Below are positions 18,823 through 27,447 of a DNA stretch of 64,000 bases, in pieces (within the stretch, counting starts at the first letter, position 1; each line of letters starts with the position of its first letter). The notes beneath the pieces are model-generated. The model was not told the origin of the DNA and made no database searches. It worked only from the letters and a program-made list of their open reading frames with translations. The DNA is from Anaerolineae bacterium (GTDB lineage Bacteria; Chloroflexota; Anaerolineae; Aggregatilineales; Phototrophicaceae), in NCBI GenBank assembly GCA_022843745.1, contig JALHNB010000014.1, forward strand, positions 79,511 to 143,510, in the 5' to 3' direction. A program made the translations under genes and the position numbers.

Positions 18823-19692
18823 ATGAAATATGGGATTAGTCTGCCGCCGTTTGGCGATCATGCCGACCCGCGTTATCTGGCTGACGTTGCGCGTGAAGCT
18901 GAGGCCGCTGGATGGGATGCCTTTTTTATTTGGGATCATGTCCTTTTCGACATGGGGTTTCGCCCGATAGCCGATCCCTGGGTTGCGCTGGCGGCTATCG
19001 CCATGAATACCCAAAAAATTAAGATCGGCACGATGGTGACACCCGTCGCACGTCGCCGTCCCTGGCAACTGGCACGTGAAACCGTTTCGGTGGATCGCCT
19101 TTCTAACGGACGCATGATCTTCGGTGTTGGTCTGGGAGTGCCAGCACAGTTGGAATATGGCTTCTTTGGCGAGGATCAAGACCCCAAAATTCATGGGCAG
19201 AAGCTGGATGAAGGCCTCGCTGTGATGGATGGCCTTTGGAGTGGCGAACCTTTCAGCTACAGCGGCGATCATTATAAGCTGGACGAAGTGCGATTTTTGC
19301 CCCGTGCGATTCAATCACCGCGCATTCCCGTCTGGGTGGGCGGGACACTCAATAAACGGAAGCCGCTGGAACGCGCCGCCCGTTGGGATGGCTATTGCCC
19401 ATTGAAGGACGGCGGAATGGTCACACCCGACGAGTGGAAAGTCGCGATGGATTCCGTCAATCAGCTTCGTAACAGCGATGCGCCGTTCGATTGGGTACAA
19501 GGCGGCGAGACTCCCGGCGATAACCCGGCTAAAGCTGCCGAGATGGTCAAGCCTTATGAAGAAATTGGCGTAACATGGTGGATTGAAGGCATTTATCACT
19601 GGCGTTATGGCTTAAAAGGCAATGATCCGATCACACCTGAAATCTCCGAAGCGATGAACGAACGCATCCGGCAGGGGCCGCCCAAGATTTAA
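18823..19692 (+). CDS. LLM-class flavin-dependent oxidoreductase
   Basis: The intact 289-residue copy has AAAGGAG upstream of ATG 18823. It is a single-domain luciferase-like TIM barrel of the FMN- or F420-using monooxygenase/reductase superfamily (MKYGISLPPFGDHADPRY; IGTMVTPVARRRPWQLARE; PRIPVWVGGTLNKRKP). It is clearly a tandem duplicate of the preceding gene; the two look roughly 70% identical by eye. Substrate and cofactor cannot be told from sequence alone. Confidence 0.85.
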   Translation: MKYGISLPPFGDHADPRYLADVAREAEAAGWDAFFIWDHVLFDMGFRPIADPWVALAAIAMNTQKIKIGTMVTPVARRRPWQLARETVSVDRLSNGRMIFGVGLGVPAQLEYGFFGEDQDPKIHGQKLDEGLAVMDGLWSGEPFSYSGDHYKLDEVRFLPRAIQSPRIPVWVGGTLNKRKPLERAARWDGYCPLKDGGMVTPDEWKVAMDSVNQLRNSDAPFDWVQGGETPGDNPAKAAEMVKPYEEIGVTWWIEGIYHWRYGLKGNDPITPEISEAMNERIRQGPPKI

Positions 19693-19793
19693 CCGAATAG
19701 TCGCAATTTTTAACCTTTATATGGCTAAAATTTTGTATAGCTTCTCTAAAATGAAGTCGAAAATTTTAGAATCCACATATAGAGGAGTAACCC

Positions 19794-20609
19794 ATGCCCG
19801 ATAATATGCCAATCCTCGGTGCCGCTATGCGCTCGAATCGATTGCGAGAATATTGTGATTGGCTGATTGAGAATCAACGTGACCTCGAAATTCAGGACCC
19901 GGCATGGTATGAAGTTCTGGATGGCGACTGGCGATCTATCACTCGTGAAATTCGTTCGATCCTGAATGGCTACACCGGACGTATGGGGATTCATGCGCCA
20001 TTCTACAGCCTGACTCTGGCTGCGGAAGACCCACGAGTTCGCGTGGTGGTTTCGGATCGTTTTAAGCAGTCACTCGATTTTTGCGCTGAGGTCGGCGCAA
20101 CACACATGGTCATTCACAGCCCATTCAATTTCCTCGGCACACCTTTTGGGCCACTCGCCAGCAAGATGCCCGATTACGGTAAGATTATCCACGACACATT
20201 GGCGGAAACGGTTGCCTATGCCGAGCAGATTCAATGTACGCTGATGATCGAGAATATTTTTGATCGCGATCCCAGACTGCTGGTGGAATTGGTGAAATCA
20301 TTTGACTCGAGTTCCGTTCGGATGAGCGTTGATACCGGACATGCCTATATCAATCATAAATTGGGCGCACCGCCCCCGGATTACTGGATCCGTGAGGCCG
20401 GAAATCTGCTCGGTCATGTGCATTTGCAAGATACCGATGGTTATGCTGATCGTCATTGGCTTCCAGGTCAGGGTAATATTGCCTGGTCAGGGGTGTTTGA
20501 TGCGCTCAAACACCTGGAACATGAACCGCGTTTGATTCTTGAGCTAATGGATCAAAGCGCGATTCGACAAGCGGCGTTGTGGTTTCAGGAACGGGGGCTG
20601 GCGAAGTAG
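19794..20609 (+). CDS. Sugar phosphate isomerase/epimerase-like TIM-barrel protein
   Basis: The 271-residue protein follows GAGGAG upstream of ATG 19794. It has the xylose isomerase-like/AP endonuclease 2 pattern: MGIHAPFYSLTL, HMVIHSPFNFLG, LMIENIFDRDP, MSVDTGHAYIN, LGHVHLQDTDG and RLILELMDQ. The His, Glu and Asp residues at strand ends are the usual divalent-metal ligands of this fold. The oxidoreductase genes upstream are on the same strand, but a gap of about 100 bases makes an operon uncertain. Isomerase or epimerase is more likely than DNA repair. Confidence 0.75.
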   Translation: MPDNMPILGAAMRSNRLREYCDWLIENQRDLEIQDPAWYEVLDGDWRSITREIRSILNGYTGRMGIHAPFYSLTLAAEDPRVRVVVSDRFKQSLDFCAEVGATHMVIHSPFNFLGTPFGPLASKMPDYGKIIHDTLAETVAYAEQIQCTLMIENIFDRDPRLLVELVKSFDSSSVRMSVDTGHAYINHKLGAPPPDYWIREAGNLLGHVHLQDTDGYADRHWLPGQGNIAWSGVFDALKHLEHEPRLILELMDQSAIRQAALWFQERGLAK

Positions 20610-20611
20610 AG

Positions 20612-21109
20612 CTACTGTTTCGCTAACTCGTCGAGCAGCCACTTATGTTCGGCGATGATTTCACCAATCGTTTGCATATCGGCCTGAGCCTCTTGCTCGG
20701 GTGACGAATCAGCACCCGTTTTTGTGGGAAGCCAGGTGGCAAAATCGGCGGCATCCTCCTGGCCTTCCGCGACGGCAATGATATGCGTAAGCGCCTGACT
20801 CTGATCCCAGGCAGGATATAGACCGTTAATTTGCAGCATAAAAATCGCGCCAACGGCGGCAGTGCGCTTATTACCATCGGCAAACGGGTGATTGCGGGCG
20901 AGTGAATGCACCAGCGCGGCGACTTTTTCCGGCAGCGTTGGATAGGCATCCTCGCCAAAGACGGTTTGCAGCGGGCGGGCGGCGGCGGCCTCTAATAGTC
21001 CCATATCGCGAACTTTTTGCTTGCCCTTCAGAATCTTGTGAATCTGGTCGTTGCCGGGCAGGACTTCATTGATATAAATCAGCTCATCGACAGTCACGTA
21101 GCGTGTCAT
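20612..21109 (-). CDS. Doc-type Fic-domain protein with C-terminal helical extension
   Basis: The 165-residue protein carries the Doc active-site motif HPFADGNKRTA near residue 76, complete with the His and the GNKR loop. Doc proteins phosphorylate targets such as EF-Tu; other Fic proteins transfer AMP. The last about 35 residues (IGEIIAEHKWLLDEL) form an added helix that could act as a built-in inhibitory element or bind a partner. Its ATG begins directly after the stop of the upstream Doc gene. No Phd-like antitoxin gene is seen beside it. Confidence 0.8.
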   Translation of the reverse strand: MTRYVTVDELIYINEVLPGNDQIHKILKGKQKVRDMGLLEAAAARPLQTVFGEDAYPTLPEKVAALVHSLARNHPFADGNKRTAAVGAIFMLQINGLYPAWDQSQALTHIIAVAEGQEDAADFATWLPTKTGADSSPEQEAQADMQTIGEIIAEHKWLLDELAKQ

Positions 21110-21499
21110 TCATTTTTCTCGTGTGTGTTCGGCTAGCCACTCGGCAATATCGGGAACATCGTGAATATTTTGCGCGATTTCCAGCACATATTGGTAAATT
21201 TCGTCGGCATTCCAGGTAGGTTCGAGGCCATTGTCGTCTAAAAATTGCAACGTCGCCGCCGTCGCCGTTCGTTTATTGCCATCAAAAAACAGGTGATGCG
21301 CCGCCAGCGAATGGAGGAGCGCAGCGGCTTTATCAAGAAGCGTTGGATAAGCCGATTCGCCAAACGCCTGAATTGCGGGACGATCCGCAGCAGAACGCAG
21401 CAAATGCCGATCCCGCACATCGGGTTTGCGCCCCAATGTTTTTTCAGCAATCTCATAAATTTCAGCAGCAGTCAGATAACGTATTTCGTCGGGGTTCAT
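21110..21499 (-). CDS. Doc-type Fic-domain protein
   Basis: The 129-residue protein matches the usual Doc length. It carries HLFFDGNKRTA near residue 75, where the Pro of the usual HPF is Leu but the catalytic His and GNKR are kept. The N terminus (YLTAAEIYEIAEKTLG) and the segment RDRHLLRSAADRP are typical of death-on-curing proteins. It forms a two-gene unit with the paralogue downstream and follows priA by 7 bases. The antitoxin, if any, is not adjacent. Confidence 0.8.
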   Translation of the reverse strand: MNPDEIRYLTAAEIYEIAEKTLGRKPDVRDRHLLRSAADRPAIQAFGESAYPTLLDKAAALLHSLAAHHLFFDGNKRTATAATLQFLDDNGLEPTWNADEIYQYVLEIAQNIHDVPDIAEWLAEHTREK

Positions 21500-21506
21500 C
21501 GAAAAC

Positions 21507-24293
21507 TCACAGTAAATCTACAGGATCAATGTCAACATACCAGCCACGCCCGATGTCCACGCCTTCCAGTGCAGGGACAGGGTTCGGCCCACGCAGGATG
21601 ACATGCCAGCGATAGACATTATTGATACGTGCGAAAAAGCAAGGTGCTGGCCCCATGATTTGCGTTCCGGTCAGTTGAAGGACTTCGATGCGTCGCTGCA
21701 AAATAGCCGCCGCGCGTTCGGCTTCGGCTTTTGCTTTGACCTCGGTGGGAAACTGAAAAACGACGCGCAGCATCCGGCGCAGAGGTGGATAACCCAATTC
21801 GCGGCGGTAAGCCATCTCCTGCTCATAGAAGCTTTCATAATCCTGCTCGGCGGCGGCCTGAATCACATAATGTTCCGGCAAGTAAGTCTGGATAATCGCT
21901 TTTCCGCCTAATAAACCGCGCCCTGCCCGCCCCACCACCTGCGTTAATATCTGAAATGTGCGCTCGGCAGAACGAAAATCGGGCAATCCCAGACCAACAT
22001 CGGCGTTCACCACGCCGACCAGCGTCACCAACGGCAAATCCAGCCCTTTCGCGACCATCTTTGTGCCGATCATCACATCAGCTTTACGTTCGATAAAACG
22101 CCGGAGCAGGCCGTCGTGATCGTTGGATGTTCGCGCCGTGTCCGCGTCCCAGCGCACGACACGCGCCATCGGAAACAGGCGAATCAATTCCTGCTCGACC
22201 TGTTCCGTCCCCGCGCCGAAATATTTGATGCGTTTGGACTGGCAGGCTGGGCAGATCGTGCGTGGTTTGCTGGAGTATCCGCACAGATGGCAGCGCATCA
22301 TTTCGTCATACTGGTGATAGGTCATCGGTACATCGCAGCGCGGGCATTTATCGACATAGCCGCAGTCGCGACAAAAAACGTAGGTGTTCTTGCCGCGACG
22401 ATTCAAAAACAGCATGATCTGTTCGCGGCGTTCCAGCGCAGTCGCAATCTCATCTTGCAGCGAACGGCTGAAAATGCTGGTGTTGCCGGATTTCAATTCC
22501 GTTCGCATATCGACCACCTCGACAGGTGGTAGATCAATCATCAGTGCATCTTCAGCACTAGACGGATAATAGCGGGCGAGGACACCTTCGCGCTCCGATT
22601 GTTCTAAAATGCGCGTGCGATGTCCCATAATGCGCCGGGGAAGTTGTAGCAGGCCAATATCGCCGCGATGTGCTCGAAACGATGTTTCCAGGTCGGGGGT
22701 CGCGTCGCCGAGAATGAGTACGGCGTTGTTGTTACGTGCCATCTCCTCTGCGACACGGCGGGCATGATACGAAAGCTGCGAAAAATCCGGGTCTTGCTTA
22801 TAGCTCTCGTCATGTTCCTCGTCCAGAATAATCAGCCCGACATCAGGGAAAGGCGTAAACAGCGCCGAACGTGCGCCGACCACGATCTGCACCAGATTTT
22901 CCCGCGCCCTTCGCCAGGTATCATAGCGTTCACCCTGGCTGACTGTGCCATGAACGACAGCCACGCGGCCTGGAAAACGTGCTGTTACGCGGCGAATCGT
23001 TTGCGGCGTCAGCGCGACCTCTGGCACAAGATAAATGATCTGTCGTCCCTGCGCCAGCGTAAGCTCAATCGCCCGTAGATAAATTTCGGTTTTGCCGCTG
23101 CCTGTAACGCCATGAAGGAGGAAAATATTGCTTAATCCCCTCCCGGCCTGCTCAGGATCGAATTCGGGGAGGGCTGGGGTGGGGTTTATAGCATCCCACT
23201 GCAAACTCTTGATTTTTGCTTCAATCGGTTCCCAGGCCATGCGCTGCTCCGATGTCAACGCGGGGGCAGCGGTTGGGACATAATCGCGATTCGCCAGCGA
23301 GTCACGCCAGGTCTGCTCCTCGCCCAGCAGAATAAGACCTTCTTCTTCCAGTTTTTTGAGATCGGGCAAGGTCGCGTCGGCCTGCGCGTAAAGCCAACTC
23401 ACATCCATCGGCGCATTTTCACGCGCCAGCACCCGCAGAATTTTCAAAAAGCGCTCCCCTTTGCGCAGTGCGATCAGATTTTCATCGACAGTTTCAGAAG
23501 GGATATTGAGCGTTATGGTGATGGGATCATCTTTGGATTCGCGCGAATCCCGATTGGTCGTCACCAGCCCGTCTTTTTCCAGTTCAGCCAATACGGGTTT
23601 ACCGACTCCGGCAATTCGCAACGCATCCTCGACCCGCATATCGTCGTTGGATGCGGCGATGACTTCGAGCAAATTCGCGCGGCGTGATTCGCGCCCCAGA
23701 TGGCGGGCGACGCTGGCGATCTGGTCAGGATGAATCGCAAGTGTGACCGTGCGGATCATTTTCGGGCGCACTCGCGGCGGTGCGAGGATGTTTTCGCGTT
23801 TGAGGACACCGATTTTCGCCAGCGCATCCACAACAGGCCGCCATTCCTCCCCGGTGAGCGCCGAAGTTAATTGGTAGCCGCGCCGAGGGTTTCGCCGCTT
23901 GAGCAAATCGACAATTTTTTGTTCGAGAGGCGTGAAAATCTGCCCCTCAGCGTTGAGCAGCGTGACCAATAAATCATGTTGATTGGCAAGGCCCGGCGGC
24001 AGCCACAGCCACAGACATGGCCCCAGCGGCATGAGATAATGCTCGGCGATCCATCGTGCGATTTCAATCTGCGGCGGTGTGACCACCGGGCGCGAATCCA
24101 TCACTTCAAGGATCGGCTTGGTTTGCTCGACAGCGCTGCTCTCGTGCAGATTCAACACAATTCCATGCTGCATGGCTGTCCCGAATGCGATTTGCACCAA
24201 CTGACCGACCTGAACCTGACCGTCGAGTTCCGGCGGGATATGATAATCGAATGTATTGCGGACGGCGGTATTGATGACGATTTCTGCGTACAT
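21507..24293 (-). CDS. priA: Primosomal replication restart helicase PriA
   Basis: The 928-residue protein starts at ATG 24293 (MYAEIVINTAVRNTFDYHIP, as in other PriA proteins); an upstream TTG at 24350 is less likely. PriA reloads the replicative helicase at stalled forks. The 3'-end-binding domain is at the N terminus. The helicase core has Walker A GVTGSGKTE near 400 and Walker B as DEEHDESYKQ. The zinc site is CRDCGYVDKCPRC then CHLCG and CPAC. Motifs AKGLDLPLVTLV and QVVGRAGRG follow. In frame just before Walker A lies a Pro-rich insert encoded by a dispersed GC-rich repeat (23134-23187). The Doc genes lie immediately downstream on the same strand. Confidence 0.93.
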   Translation of the reverse strand: MYAEIVINTAVRNTFDYHIPPELDGQVQVGQLVQIAFGTAMQHGIVLNLHESSAVEQTKPILEVMDSRPVVTPPQIEIARWIAEHYLMPLGPCLWLWLPPGLANQHDLLVTLLNAEGQIFTPLEQKIVDLLKRRNPRRGYQLTSALTGEEWRPVVDALAKIGVLKRENILAPPRVRPKMIRTVTLAIHPDQIASVARHLGRESRRANLLEVIAASNDDMRVEDALRIAGVGKPVLAELEKDGLVTTNRDSRESKDDPITITLNIPSETVDENLIALRKGERFLKILRVLARENAPMDVSWLYAQADATLPDLKKLEEEGLILLGEEQTWRDSLANRDYVPTAAPALTSEQRMAWEPIEAKIKSLQWDAINPTPALPEFDPEQAGRGLSNIFLLHGVTGSGKTEIYLRAIELTLAQGRQIIYLVPEVALTPQTIRRVTARFPGRVAVVHGTVSQGERYDTWRRARENLVQIVVGARSALFTPFPDVGLIILDEEHDESYKQDPDFSQLSYHARRVAEEMARNNNAVLILGDATPDLETSFRAHRGDIGLLQLPRRIMGHRTRILEQSEREGVLARYYPSSAEDALMIDLPPVEVVDMRTELKSGNTSIFSRSLQDEIATALERREQIMLFLNRRGKNTYVFCRDCGYVDKCPRCDVPMTYHQYDEMMRCHLCGYSSKPRTICPACQSKRIKYFGAGTEQVEQELIRLFPMARVVRWDADTARTSNDHDGLLRRFIERKADVMIGTKMVAKGLDLPLVTLVGVVNADVGLGLPDFRSAERTFQILTQVVGRAGRGLLGGKAIIQTYLPEHYVIQAAAEQDYESFYEQEMAYRRELGYPPLRRMLRVVFQFPTEVKAKAEAERAAAILQRRIEVLQLTGTQIMGPAPCFFARINNVYRWHVILRGPNPVPALEGVDIGRGWYVDIDPVDLL
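23134..23187. repeat. CCCCTCCC/GGGGAGGG palindromic element inside priA
   Basis: AATCCCCTCCC on the left and GGGGAGGGCTGGGGTGGGG on the right enclose a short centre containing GAATTC. The same layout occurs between genes at 35387-35450, also with GAATTC, and in diverged form at 50355-50457. Here it is translated on the minus strand as NPTPALPEFDPEQAGRGLS in the linker ahead of the PriA Walker A motif and keeps the frame open. Confidence 0.75.
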
Positions 24294-24511
24294 AAGGTCA
24301 ATTTTAGCACAATTGGTCGATTGTCGTAGCCTCAGACTTGGGGGAGTCAATCACTCACGCTCAAATTTTGTAAATAAACCGATTGCTCTGCGTTGACGTG
24401 CTTAATCACCCATGCTAATCTTAAATCAGGTCAATCGAGTGGACGGTATCAGCATCATTCATTGCGTCGCTGATTGTCCTATAACGTTTTTATTATAGTG
24501 TCCATCTCATC

Positions 24512-24607
24512 TGCACAACGGTAAGTTATCGTAATCTTGCCATTGTATAACGGTAAATCCTCATAATCCCGCCGTTGCACAACAGTAAGCCATCGTAATC
24601 TTGCCAT
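24512..24607. repeat. Three tandem 32-base repeats upstream of the PIN-TRAM gene
   Basis: Three adjoining 32-base units start at 24512, 24544 and 24576. The consensus begins TGCACAACGGTAAG and ends CGTAATCTTGCCAT; units 1 and 3 are closest and unit 2 has several transitions. There are no spacers, so this is not CRISPR. It fills part of the 372-base stretch 24294-24665 between the divergent priA and PIN-TRAM genes, where nothing else is evident. Confidence 0.8.
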
Positions 24608-24665
24608 AAACCTGCACCCTTATTCGTAGGCGATGTAGGTGGGGAAGGGCCAGGAGTCCACACCA

Positions 24666-25712
24666 ATGTCCTATGATTTCGCCTTCCGTTTGATCGGGAT
24701 GGTTGTTTTTGCGTTAATCGGTGCGCGTATCGGCTTGGGTGCTGAAACCGCTTTGGGCTTGCCTGCGCAGGCAACAACATTCATTTTTTCCCTCGTCGGC
24801 ATCCTTTTTGGCCTCATCCTCACCCCTTGGTTGACCTATCGACCCATTCGATTTATCAGCAAAGTCATCAATGAAAATCCGATAGATGCCCTTTTTATGG
24901 CGGTTGTCGGCTTACTCATCGGTTTGCTGATCGGTCTGCTGCTGGCCTACCCGTTGTCGCTGCTCTCCGATCCTCTCGGCAATATCCTGCCAGCAATCGT
25001 GTCTGTCACCTGTGCGTATCTGGGGCTGACTATTTTTAGTGTGCGTTCGCGTGAAATCTGGGATGTGATTGGCGAAAATATTTCCCCTAACCCGACGAGA
25101 GCGCGGATTAATATGCAGTCAGATCGTGAGCTTTTGCTCGATACCAGCGTTCTGATTGATGGGCGTATCGTAGACATTGCCCGCACGGGTTTCCTGGGTG
25201 GAACGCTGATCGTTCCCCGATTTGTGCTGTCGGAACTGCATCAGGTCGCTGATTCGTCCGATCCGCTGCGGCGTGGACGTGGACGGCGCGGGCTGGCAAA
25301 GCTCAACGAACTCCAGCGCGAAGAAGAACTTCCGGTGCGGATTGTCGAGGATGATTTCGAAGGCGTGACACAAGTTGATGACAAGCTCGTCATGTTGGCG
25401 ATCCAAATGAATGGGCTGATCGTCACCAATGACTATAACCTGAATCGCGTGGCGGAAGCGCAGAACGTGATCGTCTTGAACGTGAATTTATTGGCGAATG
25501 CGGTACGGGCAGTTTATATACCGGGCGAGACCTTTCCGATTCGTGTGATTCAAGAGGGTAAAGACCCCGACCAGGGAGTCGGCTATCTTGAGGACGGCAC
25601 GATGGTCGTCATCGCCAACGCCAAACAGTATATGGATCGCACCATCAACGTCACCGTGACGCGGCTCATCAACAAGGAAACCGGACGCATGATTTTCGCG
25701 GAACCGACATAA
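24666..25712 (+). CDS. YacL-like membrane PIN-TRAM domain protein
   Basis: The 348-residue protein starts at ATG 24666 with CAGGAG upstream; GTG 24639 is an alternative. Four membrane helices fill residues 1-125. A PIN nuclease-fold domain follows (LLLDTSVLIDGR near 154; PRFVLSELHQ; QVDDKLVMLA; IVTNDYNLNRVA) with the four acidic metal ligands. A TRAM RNA-binding domain closes it (PIRVIQEGKDPDQGVGYLEDGTMVV, given only as landmarks around 290-345). The layout equals Bacillus YacL and its relatives. An RNA cleavage role is inferred from the PIN fold. Confidence 0.88.
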   Translation: MSYDFAFRLIGMVVFALIGARIGLGAETALGLPAQATTFIFSLVGILFGLILTPWLTYRPIRFISKVINENPIDALFMAVVGLLIGLLIGLLLAYPLSLLSDPLGNILPAIVSVTCAYLGLTIFSVRSREIWDVIGENISPNPTRARINMQSDRELLLDTSVLIDGRIVDIARTGFLGGTLIVPRFVLSELHQVADSSDPLRRGRGRRGLAKLNELQREEELPVRIVEDDFEGVTQVDDKLVMLAIQMNGLIVTNDYNLNRVAEAQNVIVLNVNLLANAVRAVYIPGETFPIRVIQEGKDPDQGVGYLEDGTMVVIANAKQYMDRTINVTVTRLINKETGRMIFAEPT

Positions 25713-25743
25713 AGCTCAGCAGTCAGCTTTCAGAGTTCAGCTT

Positions 25744-27357
25744 TTAAGGTCTTTCATAGATTGTGTAAACGCCTTCGGTATAAATCACGGTGAGGTCGTT
25801 TGCCCATTCCGGCAATTCGGTGGATTCTGGCACGATTTTGCGCTCGGCCTGACCGTAAAATACATAGCGAATCCTCATCTGCTCATAGAGGATGGTGCGC
25901 TCGTCGGCTGTCATTTCGCCGCTGAAAAAGCGCTCGGTTTCGCGTGTTTTTGGGACAGCGTAGAGCGTTTCCGGCCCGTGACCGACATAAACGCGCAGGT
26001 TCGTATAAGCGGGGATGATGTTACCCGTTTCAAACGAGCCTAAAACGACTTCACCCGGCGCGGCATGTTCATTGAGCCAATTAAGCGCCGCGATTTCGGC
26101 TGCGGGGTGAAAAGTCGGCGGTTGACTGCCCAAAGCCGTCAGAAAGCCACCGAGCAACAAAAATAGCGTCACGGGCAGGGTCGCCAGCAGCACTAATGCT
26201 GAGGTGCGCCGCCAGGATTTTCGATACGATTTCCGTGCGCGTTTCGCCAGCAACATGACTCCTGCCGATGCCAGAATCGACAGTGGGACGATCACTGCCT
26301 CGGCCATCCGGCGCTGTACGTTGATGGGGAGATAAACCAGAATTGGCACGATCAGCGGCCAGCCGATCAACAGCGTATAACGCATGTCTAATTTCGCACG
26401 CCGCCACGCCCAGCGTCCACCGATGAACGCCAAAACGGCAAGCGGTAAATAAGCCAATACATAATGCACAATCGGTGGTGACGGCAACAAATTTTGCGCT
26501 GACCACTGCGCGAAAGCTGGATTGCCCGTAAAAATAACGACGTTGTAGAGAAAAAGCGGCAGTGTGATTCCACCAGCGACAACACATCGTATGAATAGTT
26601 GTGTCGGAAAGGCGCGATTCCGCACCCAGGTCGCTAATCCCCACGCACCGACAATCGCGTAAATAATCACCAGATAAAATGGCACAGCTAGCCCGACGAT
26701 TAACCAGCAAATGCCTGCCAACCCTGCCCGCGAGGTTCGGCTGTCCATGATGAGCAGTAAGCCAGTCAGCAGCATCGCCCGTGCTAATGCCAGATGTGGC
26801 AGACCGAATAAAATCTGAAATGTGAAGCCTTCGGGGATATAAAATTCCGGTGGTACGCTGCCGAACGGGAGAACTAGCCAGCCGAAACCGCCGCCGAATG
26901 TCGCCAGAATGAGCGCCAGTAAACGCGCCCGTTTGGAGCGCAGAAACGCCGCGATAAAACGATACATCACGGTGACGAGCAGTACGCCAAAAACCACACG
27001 CATCAGGTGAAAAACGCCGAGCAGCGTACCTGTCAGCCGGGGATCGGTGTCGCTCATAAACAGGCGAACGATCTGACCGGGGATGATATAGGGGAGAAAT
27101 AATAGTCCAGCGCTGTCGTGTTTTTCGGCGGTATAAAACAGGGAAAAGTCCCATCGCCCCTGCGCACCCAGCCGCATTTTGCCCAGATATGAACTGCCGT
27201 CGTCCGTGCCGTAAAAGAAGCCGCTAAAGACTTTATCACTGCCCTGAGATGCCCAACCCAGGATATAGGGCGCGGTTGTCAGCGCAGCCAGGAGAAGCGC
27301 GTAGATCAAAACGCGCGTCCATTCGCGGCGGGTAATTGGGATAATTTGGGATAACAC
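25744..27357 (-). CDS. Multi-pass membrane protein, glycosyltransferase-C-like
   Basis: The 537-residue protein has about ten hydrophobic helices and an extracytoplasmic C-terminal domain (from about residue 430, LNWLNEHAAPGEVVLGSF). The first loop after helix 1 holds acidic residues (YGTDDGSSYLGKMRL), as in PMT/GT-C polyprenyl-phosphate sugar transferases, but the family is not certain. The 5' end of the gene contains a tandem pair of DnaA-box-like sites identical to a pair in oriC (27336-27354). It is followed on the plus strand by the convergent PIN-TRAM gene. Confidence 0.65.
   Translation of the reverse strand: MLSQIIPITRREWTRVLIYALLLAALTTAPYILGWASQGSDKVFSGFFYGTDDGSSYLGKMRLGAQGRWDFSLFYTAEKHDSAGLLFLPYIIPGQIVRLFMSDTDPRLTGTLLGVFHLMRVVFGVLLVTVMYRFIAAFLRSKRARLLALILATFGGGFGWLVLPFGSVPPEFYIPEGFTFQILFGLPHLALARAMLLTGLLLIMDSRTSRAGLAGICWLIVGLAVPFYLVIIYAIVGAWGLATWVRNRAFPTQLFIRCVVAGGITLPLFLYNVVIFTGNPAFAQWSAQNLLPSPPIVHYVLAYLPLAVLAFIGGRWAWRRAKLDMRYTLLIGWPLIVPILVYLPINVQRRMAEAVIVPLSILASAGVMLLAKRARKSYRKSWRRTSALVLLATLPVTLFLLLGGFLTALGSQPPTFHPAAEIAALNWLNEHAAPGEVVLGSFETGNIIPAYTNLRVYVGHGPETLYAVPKTRETERFFSGEMTADERTILYEQMRIRYVFYGQAERKIVPESTELPEWANDLTVIYTEGVYTIYERP
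27336..27354. other. Tandem DnaA-box-like sites at a gene start
   Basis: TTGGGATAATTTGGGATAA holds two TTGGGATAA units ten bases apart. It is identical over 19 bases to the oriC pair at 62953-62971. Here it overlaps codons 2-8 of the membrane protein gene read from 27357. Confidence 0.5.
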
Positions 27358-27386
27358 GGGCGTTCCTTATCATCGCAATAATGACA

Positions 27387-27410
27387 AAAGCGGGCGTTTA
27401 AACCCGCTTT
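27387..27410 (-). terminator. Intrinsic terminator of the thioredoxin-like gene
   Basis: AAAGCGGG and CCCGCTTT pair around an 8-base centre; on the minus strand a TTTTG tail follows. It lies 38 bases after the stop codon of the thioredoxin-like gene. Confidence 0.65.
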
Positions 27411-27447
27411 GCTCGATACATATTCTGATTATAACGGGGAACACCGT

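Noticed and set aside
21787..21800. Further Y RNA core (GATAACCCA) within priA
   Set aside because: Only the short word matches; the GCGGGCCG partner and stems are absent.
24294..24350. Extended PriA start at TTG 24350
   Set aside because: The ATG at 24293 gives the normal PriA N terminus and the extra 19 residues look unlike protein.
24512..24607. CRISPR array
   Set aside because: Three directly adjoining units, no spacers, no cas genes.
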